Shown: positions 1-11,000 of the stretch, one piece after another
Layout: every line of letters starts with the position of its first letter
How positions within the stretch are numbered: the first letter of the stretch is position 1
DNA from: Streblospio benedicti
Lineage: Eukaryota; Annelida; Polychaeta; Spionida; Spionidae
Length of the DNA: 64,000 nt
NCBI GenBank assembly: GCA_019095985.1
Contig: CM032660.1
Location: 24,068,864-24,132,863 of the forward strand
Reading direction: 5' to 3'
The notes under the pieces: model-generated
What the model was told of the DNA's origin: nothing
Databases searched by the model: none
Seen by the model: only the letters and a program-made list of their open reading frames with translations
Position numbers and translations under genes: made by a program

Positions 1-23
1 CACGGACAGGTTGAAAATGACAC

Positions 24-178
24 CCACCAATATACTTATTTTTGAGGAAAAGTAACCCACAATATACCAGTTGAGCAAAATGTGATAATATACCACTGTC
101 TGACAAAATGTGACGTAATTATACCGATATCTGACAAAAATGTGACACAATATACCATTATCTGAGAAAAATGTGACT
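24..178. repeat. Degenerate ~31-bp minisatellite
   Basis: Four to five imperfect units repeat the pattern 'aatatacc...tctgacaaaaatgtgac'. The clearest are between 57 and 178. No coding function is visible; it lies in the intron upstream of the exon at 610. Confidence 0.6.
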
Positions 179-460
179 TGAATATGCTAAAATTGTGATA
201 TATAAAATGTGAAAAAAAGACACCCCGTTTTGGGGCACGTCCATACTCATCGCAATAATGTGAACAACCCTCCACCCACCCATTGCGACAATCCGCCCCC
301 TCCCTGAGAACCCCCCTCCCCCGATAACTTGTGTGTACAAAAAAGCAGCTACAATTCTGACGAGAAGAATAAGAATCCATAACCTTATGAACTGGGAGAC
401 CTCCCATCTCCCCCCCCACCCCTCCCCGCCTCCCTATTATGTAACATGAAAATACTACAT

Positions 461-461
<1 letters not shown>

Positions 462-537
<76 letters not shown>

Positions 538-559
538 ACTGCTACTGCTACTGCTACTG
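462..559. repeat. (CTG)n trinucleotide repeat
   Basis: About 25 uninterrupted CTG/TGC units run from 462 to about 537, then interrupted CTA-CTG units to about 559. The tract ends only ~50 bp before the 3' splice site at 608-609, so it occupies the region where the branch point and pyrimidine tract of this intron should lie. Homopolymer readings (poly-Ala, poly-Ser) from it are artefacts of the repeat. Confidence 0.9.
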
Positions 560-609
560 ATATATACCTGTTGTTCTGCATACACACAGTAACCTTGCTA
601 CTGCTGTAG

Positions 610-1749
610 GCCTGGTATGCTCGGACGCGTGCTCGCTGGTGTGTGACTTGGTCGCGCTGATGGTGCTGGGGGCGGTTATGGCCGGATCGGTGGCTGGTGC
701 TATCTGGTTTCTCAAGACATACGTTTTACCCAAGCGAGGTACAGTATTCATTCTTCCATGTCTGGAAAATTCATTGAAATTCACAATTTTTCATGATCCT
801 GGAAATGTCATTGAATTTTGTAAGGAGTAATTGAAAAAAATTGGAAAAGGTCATTTAAGAGTTCTTGAATTTTGGTTAAACAGATAATTTAAATGCTGTT
901 TGACAAGAAATCAAATATTTCATTATATTCAGAACATTGTTATATTCCAACAAGCTAATTTTTGTGTGTTTCATGCAAGACCCACACGCCACACAATTTG
1001 GTATTAAATATGTATCTGTTGATGTGTGCAAAAGAATAGAAATCTATCATATTATACATAGTAATTATGTAAATACGATTAAAAGCACTAAAGATATATA
1101 ACATTATTATTGATATGATAAGCAGTATAATTTAAGATGCTGCATGTGTATAGCACACATGGAGTGTAAAAGTAAGGACAACCTCAAGGTAAGTTCTGAC
1201 AATCAAAAATTGGATGCTAGTCATCCTGTGGGCAACCTGATACAAAAGTTAACATAGAGCCCTGGGAAATACTTTTTTTTTTCAATTAATCAACAAATAG
1301 CCTTAATAAATTCTGAATTTAGTCTCCAGATACAGAATAAGACGAAAGTAACCATCATTCTTTCACCATTTTATGTTTCAGATGAGCGTGCGACAAAGCA
1401 GTACACATGCCTCACGTACCCCATCTATCTGCTGCGCCGCTGTCTCTTTCCCGACAGATACCGCGCTGACTCTCTTGACTACACCGACTACACGGACTCC
1501 GAGAACTATGAGGAGCTACAGTTGGAGGCCATTGACCCCAAACAAACCAATAAAAAGGATAACAAACAACAGTTAAACAATAAACGTCCCAAAAAACTAC
1601 CTGGGGAATCAAGGGACAGCGTGGGTGGACAGAAAAGTGGAACAGACAAAACCAAACGACAGAAGCGTGGAATGGAGAAAACCGATAAACAGAAGGGTAA
1701 AACGGACAAAACTGACAGCGTGTACACTATATCAGAAACAGAAGGGTGA
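610..1749 (+). CDS. Last two exons of an unrecognised single-pass membrane protein
   Basis: Exon 610-738 (acceptor AG at 608-609, donor GT at 739-740) and terminal exon 1382-1749 join in phase 1 across a GAT codon. The first exon begins in frame with a short Cys-containing stretch (CSDACSLVC), followed by a hydrophobic segment of roughly 23 residues (LVALMVLGAVMAGSVAGAIW) and a basic stop-transfer (KTYVLPKR). This predicts one membrane helix with a C-terminal cytosolic tail. The tail carries an acidic Tyr-rich patch (DYTDYTDSENYEEL), possibly phosphorylated, then a very Lys/Gln/Asp-rich low-complexity end. The final ~15 codons and the stop lie in a ~49-bp tandem duplication that continues past the TGA at 1747-1749. 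The 5' part of the gene is outside the window. I do not recognise the family. Confidence 0.6.
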
Positions 1750-2173
1750 AACTGACAAAACTGACAGCTGGTACACTATATCAGAGACTTTGTGAATCAT
1801 AACTACTGCACTGTGCTAGCAGAGATGCTGGGAAGTAACCTGTAATAGTAGAGATGTTGTGAAGAACATAACTCATTTGGTATGCTAGCAGAGACTGTGA
1901 AGATTCTGAGGTCGGAGAGGCGCTATAGGGTCAACTTGCGTGTGCAATGTGAAATTATTTAATGTGATAAACTTCTTGGGCTGACAATTATTCGTTGATA
2001 ATCAATGTTTAGATTATTTCACGGTGGACATAAGTAACGAATGTGCGTCATGGTTCTTACTCATTTATCATAAATCATCCTAATGATATCATATTTTCAT
2101 CTTTTATTTCTTTCTGGTTTAAAAATGACACTAAATATTATTTTTAGTTATCGTCTAAAATTGTAAGCACCTT

Positions 2174-2179
2174 AATAAA
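2174..2179 (+). terminator. Candidate poly(A) signal AATAAA
   Basis: AATAAA about 425 bp after the stop of the membrane-protein gene, in AT-rich sequence; first canonical hexamer seen downstream. Confidence 0.4.
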
Positions 2180-3175
2180 GTGATCGCATATAAAAACATA
2201 ATAGCCTTTATCACATAGAGTGCTACGTTGCTGCACGCACTTAAGAACCGACAACGTGCGGACGACAAACATTAATCAAAATTACCCAAACTTATTGATT
2301 GCAGTCCAGAAGTCACAATTTTCACGGCAATTCTATTATCAGTGCTGCCATCTGGTGTTTAAATGTAATAACTTTACAACTTTATCAATCAGTTAATAAT
2401 AAAAGTAGTCCCGTTGTAGTAAAAATATGCAAATAGTGGTGCATTAATTCTCAGAGATATCAGAAAATATACTTCGGCCTACTCATTCATAAAGACAGTC
2501 AAAAGTGGGAGAATAATATGTTTGTTGTCCCCACACCACAAAATGCAGAAATCATAATGTATGTGGTAAAAATAGTTTCTTAGTGGGGATAATGTTTCTA
2601 ATAAGAATGTGTAGAATTTCAATAAACCTTTCTAAATACCCCATTGGCAACCTTTACCCCAATCATATTCCCCTGCCCCATCAAATATTTCACCCTCTTT
2701 AGACACAAGGGGGTCTCATTACTTAGTGGTATTTGAAAGCATGTTGACTGGTTCTTTTAAAAAAAAAAACACTGAACCACTATATGCATCAAACGTTGTA
2801 TAACTGAAAATTGTGAACTGTAGTGAAACATGCAATCGGTGTATCAAGATAGCATCATAAAAAAATGAAGGTTAACAACGGTCAACATTGACCCCCGTTC
2901 ATTGATTTCATGGGGGTGACACTGTGTCTAGTGGTGTGATTCTCACTTTTAGAGTACGGCATGATCATGCAAACGCCGCGTGCATTATGTTGCCGCACAG
3001 TCTGGAGCTTATGCAGGGAACCATAAAGAAGGTTTCTGTGCAAAACTTTATTGGGTAAAATGTCCGGGTTCCGTCAATTTTACGTCGATTTTTACATCAC
3101 TAAAATGTGAAAATCCATGTTCATCTCACGTGGTACCATATCTCACGACTAGGACTTTAAGGCAGTGTGCATAGG
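2180..3175. other. Intergenic, no gene seen
   Basis: AT-rich sequence without splice-flanked coding stretches or clear repeats. A short open frame at 2980-3174 has no recognisable content. Confidence 0.4.
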
Positions 3176-3290
3176 CAGATCCAGGTTTTTGGAAAAAGGG
3201 GGGCGCACATAAGGAAAAGGGGGGGGGGGCGCACTTACGGGATTTCATGAAAAACCCTATGAAAATAAAGTATTTTGGTGGGAAAATTAT
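3176..3290 (+). repeat. Interspersed 'GCAGATCCAGGTTTTT' repeat, copy 1
   Basis: Begins with ggcagatccaggtttttgg, followed by a G-rich/A-rich block, 'gcgcactt', and 'atgaaaataaagtattttgg'. Related copies are seen at 9990-10040 (-), 14449-14590 (+), 35713-35833 (-), 40826-40985 (both ends), and split around 43333 and 44472. The copy at 40826-40985 has the motif inverted at both ends, so the family is probably a small inverted-repeat transposon. Confidence 0.6.
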
Positions 3291-3343
3291 ACAATATTTG
3301 ATAATCCAATTTCTTAATATTGAAAACATAGTACAGATTTGAT

Positions 3344-4838
3344 ATGCAAGATGTATAAGATGTATTTAGGAATACAATTTTTCTTTTCTAATATTCCAGG
3401 CAATTTCTATGTATTTTGCTACATAATACTGGCACTCTATCATTAAATAAATAAATTTTGCTTGGTCATCCATATCATAAAAATGTTTATATTTATCATT
3501 TGTTTTTGTGTAAAGCATGTTGCGTTGATCTTTATATAGGTCACAATTGATTAAGAAGTGAAATTCAGTTTCGATTTCCTTTCTTTCACATAACATACAA
3601 ATACGTTTTTCTAATTCAATTCTCTCGAAACGACCAGTCTCAGGTTTAGTTTCAACAGATTTCATACAGTTATCTTTGAAAATGTCATAAAGATTTTCAG
3701 TACATAATAACAAATCACAGAGTTTCCTTTCGTTAAAAACATGGGACATATCTAACAAATCAAATATCTCTCTCATTTGCTCTGACCAATTTCCATCTAC
3801 TCTGTTATAATCCATAAAAAATATGCGTTTCGTTATTCTTTCATTTGGCATCTTTTGAATTCTATTCCAAAGACGTAGTATATTTAAGTACTTTCTGTAT
3901 TTCGGCATCAACCAGCCCATTTCCGCAAGTAATGCTGGAATTGGTGTGAACTTGTGTACACCAAGGAAGTGTCTTACTGCTCTGTTTTGTATGGTGTCTG
4001 AGTGGGAACAATTAAATTTACCCCAAACTCCACTTCCGTAATCTGTAATGGGAACCACGCATGATTGATACAGTTTGGTAAATGTCTTGAATCCAACATT
4101 TTTCGACAATTTCAATTTCGATATAATCGCACTTAATGCCCTACCTCCTGAATCTGCAAGTGTTTTTGAGCACATAGAAAAATTTAGATGTTCATCTAAA
4201 ATCACACCAAGATACTTGTAGTTTGTGACGGTTTCGAGTCTACAATCGTTATACATAAATGCAAAGTTCGATTTGGGGGTTCTTGTTGGCCTAAAGTGAA
4301 CAATGTTACTTTTCGACGAATTTACCTTCAGGCGCCATTTCTTACACCACTCCTGCATAGTACTTAACATTTTTTGAAGATGTTCTTCATTTTTCGGCTA
4401 TCAATACCATATCGTCTGCATATAAAAGTATCGAGATCTTAACAGTATCAAGTTTTACTTCAAGATTTAGGTTATTTCTTTCTTTCGCTAGCTCATTTAT
4501 ATACAGGGAAAATAATGTTGGTGAGATATTATCGCCCTGTTTTACACCAGTTGTAACTGGAAACCAATCAGTGTAATGGTTGTTGATACGTATGCATGTA
4601 TAACAATCATTATATAGACTTTTAACTGCTTTGTACATTTTTCCATCGATGTTATACTGTAATAAACGGCAGAAAAGCATATTTCGATCAATCCAGTCAA
4701 AAGCTTTTTCCAAATCGATGAAAGCAGCAAAAGTATCTTTGTGTTCATAAAGTCTATTATTGATAACGCTAGTGAGGGAGAATATGTGATCTTCACATGA
4801 GCGACCGCGTCGAAATCCGTTCTGTTCCATACACCCAC
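3344..4838 (-). mobile_element. 5'-truncated non-LTR retrotransposon (LINE), reverse transcriptase 3' half
   Basis: On the minus strand, 4838 down to about 4400 encodes RT motifs in order: MEQNGFRRGRS (fingers), FIDLEKAFDWIDR (motif A, catalytic Asp), TGVKQGDNISPTLFSLYIN (motif B) and LLYADDMVLIAE (motif C, catalytic Asp pair). A frame change between about 4370 and 4400 separates this from the thumb and C-terminal part (4370-3366), which ends with a Cys-rich CMLCERKEIETEFHFLINC segment typical of LINE ORF2 tails. Homology starts abruptly near 4838, so the upstream endonuclease region is missing (5' truncation). The 3' end carries short repeated ATACATCTT-like units near 3344-3362, consistent with a LINE tail. 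The clade is not assigned. It is a dead copy. Confidence 0.85.
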
Positions 4839-4945
4839 TCATGACCAATGAAAGCGCATGAAGACAATATATCCGGGCAGTATATGCAACATGTATCCTC
4901 ATAAATCTAGTGAATCAAACTCACGTTGAAGTAACATTGTATGTA

Positions 4946-5215
4946 CAGTAGAAATTCCAATTCAGACCATGTCTCCATTGAGACTGCTTTGCTGTTGAGA
5001 ACATCTCTATTGAGAACACCTCTATTGAGACCACCTCTCTAATCAGAACACCTCTCTGTTAAGACCATATCTATTGAGGCTACATCTGTATTGAGACTGC
5101 CTATCTATTGAGACTACCTCTATGTTGGGACCACTTCTCTATTCCGACCCCCTCTATAATGAATTAAATAGCACCATTTTCTTTGGTCTAAACCCTCCAT
5201 AAACGATAGTGTTAG
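4946..5215. mobile_element. MITE-like repeat (GAGACCACCTCT family), partial
   Basis: Starts with 'cagtagaaattccaattcagacca', matching the terminal repeat of the better-preserved copy at 9354-9540, and consists of many degenerate 'attgagaccacctct' units. It ends near 'ggtctaaaccctccataaacga', also present in the other copy. No coding capacity. Confidence 0.55.
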
Positions 5216-7691
5216 GGTGGGTCGAGTACGATGAGTGGTAATGAGGGGAAACCAAATACGAAAACAACTTAGTTAAAGATTAGTGCTGACACTAGTGTTA
5301 AAACCAGCATGAATATAGTGCATATAGTTAAGGAGGTACAGGCAATCACAAAAGCTCGGTGGAACACTAACCAGCATGTTTGAGTCATGATGTTTTCCGC
5401 AATGTTAGTCCAAACTTAGCTCGAGCCTATGATTTTTGTATTAAATTTTTAAGTCCAGGACTATATGTGAATATATATGAATAAAAATCTCTCAGATCGA
5501 AGATCTAGACCAGAGCCCTCCCCATATGTATCACCTATCCTGTATGTTTTTATTGCGGGGGGCGGGGTGCATCCAAACAAGTACCAAATAAATACCATGA
5601 AAATAATTGTTTCCCTGTGTTTTTCCTTTAATATATAAGTTTAAAATGAAAATTTCTTGGAAGATGTCATATCAACAAACATAATGCAAACTGTGCTCGG
5701 GTTCATTGCAATGAAAAGGCTCACTGTCCTGTTAACAAAATGCACCCTATATCACTTGTGTCTAAATTGTGTTTTTCTTACGGAAATATAAGTATTAGTA
5801 GCCTCAAACACTATTGTTTTAAAGTCCATTTTTAAACATGTACATAATATATTGGATGCTCCAGCTCAATAATATGCACTTGGTAAATAAATAAACGAGT
5901 TGTTGGTAGTATGGTTTACTCTAACCAAATACATTCGGCATTAAGACAGCTAGCTAGTCTAGAAGATTTATCGAAATGTAGGCCAGGATTTTCGGGTTAG
6001 GTTTACTCTAGTGGTTTACTTACCACCGACTTACCAAGCATTGTAACTGCAAAGGTATTATTAAAAGAAAGAAATTCAAGAACTAAATGAATATTTGTAG
6101 ATGCACTAGCGATCTCCCCCGGGGGCTAGAATATTTTATGATTACATCTCCTAGCTTTGCCTGCACGTTAAGCACAAGTCCGGCTGTAACTAGGTCAGGT
6201 CGGTTCAGATCAATGTTTATGTCAACAACCAGTACTACTTATATGGATCAACATGGATCACACGGTTTAAGCCTATTTTTGTTAATTAAAACTGGATACG
6301 TGGTGTAGCTGTTGGATTATGACTAGGAATAATGTCTACAATAGACTTAAGTAGCAAAAAGCCACCATACAAACGTACGGACTTCAGATATGAGGTAAAA
6401 GTTTAATCCCACTTTTGTTAATCCACGTGAAACGGAAAATACTAGGTATTTGTTTTGATCCAGCTGTAAATGATACTGAGTGTTCAATGTTATATTTTCC
6501 ACGAGGCAAATATATATACAGCTGCATATTTATTTATCTATAGCTGCATTAATCAACACTGAGGTTTCTTTCCACAAGAAAAGCGTCACCAAATGTGACA
6601 AACCAGTGTATATTGATGATACGAGCAGACCAGATGATCGCCATATCATGGAGCACAAATGGGGGACGTTGTGGTCCCTATGTAGTCCTGGATAGTCATC
6701 ATTGTTAATGCTCTGGTTCATACCAAAATGAGCACTAGCTATAATGGTATATGATCTGCAGAGGGCCTGAAGTAGGTGGTATAAAACAAGTCAGGATTGC
6801 AAATACCGATGATATACATAATGAACCCAAATATGAAGCGCTTGTGATACACATATAATTGGTGCATAGTGGTCACGATTTCTAGCTTACAGACCCAAAT
6901 CGAGCTATATAGTTCTAACAGTGTGGCCTGTGGAGTGGTGACAAATCGGGGTCAAATAATACACATAACACACCCAAATATTGACCATTGCTGTCCATGA
7001 GAAATAGATCCATAATGAATATGTACCCCGGGCCCACTGGTAACTATTTCCAGATTTATAACTGAATTTGAGAACTCTGTCATGCTGTGATCTATCGAGG
7101 GGTAAAGAAGCAGGAACCAATTGATAACCATAATGTACCCAAGTAAGAATTAGTATGTTCATTATCAAATATTCCCAAGAAGTGACAATTTGCAACATAC
7201 ATGTCCAAACCAAATTTGAGTAACATACCTCTAGCAATTGTATGTATCTGTAGAGATGTAACAAGGCAAGAACCAACAAATAGCCATAATGGCCTCAGAT
7301 AGAGACCATTTTGGTCCATATGAAATAGACGCGAAGAGGTTACTACTTTCAACTGATAACCCCAAATTTACAACTTTCAATTGTTAACCCAAAATTGAGT
7401 GCCCTAACTCAAACCATGCGGTCTCCTGCACTGTAAAGTTGCAAAATGTACCAAAATGGTCCAACGTGGACCCAAATATGGACCATTTGGGTCCATGTAA
7501 AAAAGGGTCCAAATTGTCATCATTTTTATCTGGCAAACCAAATTTTAATTCTAATGATTTGAATCTAATGATCCTACCTGTAGTCATTTAACAGTCTTGA
7601 ATGGACCAAATACTGTAAAACTAGAATATTTCGTGACTATTAAAGTTTTGTGATTTCCATCTATAAATTAATTTGTGACTACTTAATATTT
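5216..7691. other. Gene-poor stretch with a degenerate ~170-bp satellite
   Basis: The missing first exon of TTLL11 may lie here, but no convincing start exon was found. From about 6830 to 7600 phrases recur at ~165-330 bp spacing: 'ccatgagaaatagatcc' (6995), 'ccatatgaaatagacgcg' (7315), 'ccatgtaaaaaagggtcc' (7493), each preceded by 'gaccatt'. This indicates an old tandem repeat of about 170 bp. Confidence 0.4.
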
Positions 7692-7713
7692 CCATCTGTC
7701 TGTTTAGCCCCCA

Positions 7714-8075
7714 ATCTGGCTGAAGGAGTGAAAGGCGCTTAAATCACTAACACTCCTCCATCTGTCTGTCTATCCCCAGATCACTAACACTCCTCCCTCT
7801 GTCTGTCTACCCTCAGATCACTAACATTCCTTACTCTGTCTGTCTATCCCCAGATCACTAACACTCCTCCCTCTGTCTGTCTATCCCCAGATCAGTAACA
7901 CTCCTCCCACTATTTGTCTATGCCCAGATCACTAACACTCCTCCCTCTGTCTGTCTATCCCCAGATCACTAACACTCCTCCCTCTGTCTGTCTATCCCCA
8001 GATCACTAACACTCCTCCCACTATTTGTCTATGCCCAGATCACTAACACTCCTCGCTCTGTCTGTCTATCCCCAG
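7714..8075 (+). repeat. Splice-acceptor minisatellite before TTLL11 exon 1
   Basis: Nine 37-bp units (7743-8075) each end with a pyrimidine tract and CAG ('ctgtctgtctatccccag'). The ninth is the acceptor of the real exon at 8076. Just upstream, 7714-7739 is a copy of the first 26 bases of that exon ('atctggctgaaggag...aaggcgct', two to three differences), preceded by its own degenerate acceptor. Units 5 and 8 share the same variant (cactatttgtctatgcccag), showing a three-unit higher-order duplication. Confidence 0.9.
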
Positions 8076-11000
8076 ATCTGGCTGAAGGAGCGTAAGGCGC
8101 TGCGCTCTCGCGCCAAGAAGCAAAGCTTCCGCGTGGAGATGGCGCCGCCAAACCTGCCACGGAACCTGGCGTGTAACGCGGTGAGCGTCGATACGACCAA
8201 GGCACGCTCCACCACCGACGTGGTGCGGCTGTGTCTGCGCGAGCTAGGCTGGAGGGAGGTAAGGAACATACAAAAAGATGCTTACATCCTTGAATGAGTT
8301 CATTGTGTTGGTTATGTGTTACAATAAGATTAACATGATGCTGCAATCACCATCAAGGTGGCAATGCTCATGGATGAACAAAGATGTCTTGAACCAGGAC
8401 GAGGGGGGGCTTCCAACTCTCTTACGTGTACAACCCCATTATGATAATGGGAGGTCGCTCGGGCTGACCTGGGCAGAGAGAGATTCTGAGTATGGACATA
8501 GATGAGTGTCCAACACTGTAAATAAAGTAAATCAAGTTCTGTGATTGAAGAACCTTGTTGATCTTGAGATGTTTTTATATCGGATATCAAAATTGATAGA
8601 AAAGATTAGAATTATAGAAATACAATCTTTATAGAATGTAGAGAGAGTCTAAATAAATGTCGTAATTACAATACCTCGATAATGATTTACATAACTGTAC
8701 AAATCTAGACAGATGAGGATGGTGATTAACTACAAAACAACTGCTAGGATAAATTCAAAATACATTGTCTTGATCAGCAAATATCAGACCTCAGAAAACA
8801 GTAATTTATTAAGTGGATGAGTCTATAGCTAGAATGCAATATAAGCCACACCGGGGCCCATGAAAATTTTTTGATGGGAGTCTCGCTGTACGATTTAATC
8901 GCCACGCGAAGCCTTGTGTGCAGTAGCGGTCTATACACACTGTAAATGACGATGTAAGTCCCCATGGGCTTCCAGGAGCAACCATTGTAGATTGGTTTGT
9001 TATGTGCATGCTCTGTTGCATAATTCAATGGTTTAAATAATTACTTAGTTAAGGATTTATGGTTTAGTTAGGTCCCTTTTCGTCCAAATTTTATATTCTT
9101 CACATGTATGTTAATTTGAAATTTACCGTATGCAACCGTCTAAGTGTCAATGGGCTTTTAGGTGGAAACATCTTCAATTGTGAGCGTGGGTAGGCTTTTA
9201 CATGAATGTGCATTTACATGTTCATTAGAATGTCAATGGTCTCGATCTTGAAGTCATTTTGGTGGGAAAGGGCCTTACATGGTGGTGGAACATTGGACGA
9301 TTGTGTATGGTATTATAGTACTGGATTTCTCTGTACTTTTAGGCTCTACTTCTGTATATAGCAGAACTTTCAATTGAGACCACCTCTATATTGAGACCAC
9401 CTCTGTAATAGGACCATTTTTCATTGGTCCCAAACATTCATAAAGCGACCAAAATGAACCGCTTTATAAGACCACCTCTCTATAGAGACTACTTGAGGTC
9501 AGTCCCACAGGTGGTCTCAATTGAGAGGTTCTACTGTACAACCTTTTTTCTGTAGAAACTTTATTTTCCCTTCTAGGTAAAAAGAGCTGACTACGGGGTT
9601 TGTTATGTTTATTTTTACATTTTTCATACACTTTGCTTCTCCCACAACTAACCTTTCTAGATTTAAAGTGTTATTGTAACTAATCAAAGTCATCACTGTT
9701 CATAACAGTTTATTGATTCATTCGCACATTTTTACGCTTTCTTTGAACAACGAGATTTTACTATGTAGTTATATAGTTTACATCCAATCTTTAGAACACA
9801 CGATCATAGTCAACTAATATAATGTGTGCTGTGAGCTGAGAAAGGGGGAAAATTGATTATAGAGGTTTTGTTTGTTCTGTCAAGTCATACTCAACTTGAG
9901 ACTGAAAATGTAATAGTGCAAAAACTGTAGCAATTACAAAGGTTCATTGGTCAATAGACAGATTCCATGTGCCCTCTCTTCTTTTCTAAACCCCTGAGAT
10001 TCAACTGCACTGCCCTCTTTTCAAAAACCTGGATCTGTCATTGATTGGTCACATGATCCACTGCATGATGAACCTGTTTGTTGAAATATAAATTTGTAAA
10101 AAACATGTCAACGGAGTCTATTTCAAAATCCAGTATTTTTGGTTTGATTTGCATACCAAATTGGCTGGTACCAGTTCGTACATCGTACTTATATGTAGAT
10201 ACCGACAACCTGAGCCGACAACCTGAGTATTTGAAGCAACGATTGCAATAGCACATAATTTTTTTTGTATTCTTTTTTATAGAATTATAATAAAAGGTTA
10301 AACTAAACAGATCTTTTATAATGAACATTTTATTTTCATTAATAAATTCAATTTCTTTATTTCAGAAAATGAAATTCCATATATTACAAATTAGTACAAA
10401 AATAGTAACAGTAAAAAAAAGCAAACGGTACAAACACAATAAAATTCCTTTGATAAAAAACAATGTAGTTTGAGATGTTCTAACAGATCGTACTTACTGA
10501 ATGTGTTGTATAAAAAAAAAAAAAAACAGTGAATCGACCCATATTACAGTTCATTAAAATACCAATATCCTTTACAAAGAAGCAATGGTGTCCCCATGTG
10601 AACCACTGAGGTTGGGTAGATCTGTACATGTTTGTAAATAGTTTTAATTACTGTAGATCTACTGTGTCAGTTTAATAAACAAATATTTTACTTTTGACTT
10701 TGTGACCATGGTTACTGAATACATGTCAATAGTTACACAGTGACGTCAGGCAATATTTTCAAATTACATCTAATTGTAAAATTAATTCTTTATAAAAAAA
10801 AATACCTTAAATATAAAAACAAGGTACATCATTGAATTAGTTCGAAGAAGCAAAAAACCAACAACAAAAGCAAGCTTTACATTAGGAGCATCGCGAGATT
10901 CACTTCAGCTGAACGTGTTAGTAAGCAGGACTTGTGTTCTTGTTTACATTTTACACAACACTTTTACAAATGGTAAAGCTAGAATTTCATTTGCACAAAA

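Noticed and set aside
36-587. Long poly-Ala/poly-Ser open frames over the CTG tract
   Set aside because: Produced by the trinucleotide repeat in three minus-strand frames; the real exon is on the plus strand at 610.
5910-6000. ATG-started frame as TTLL11 first exon
   Set aside because: Short, AT-rich, no clear donor or resemblance to TTLL N-termini.
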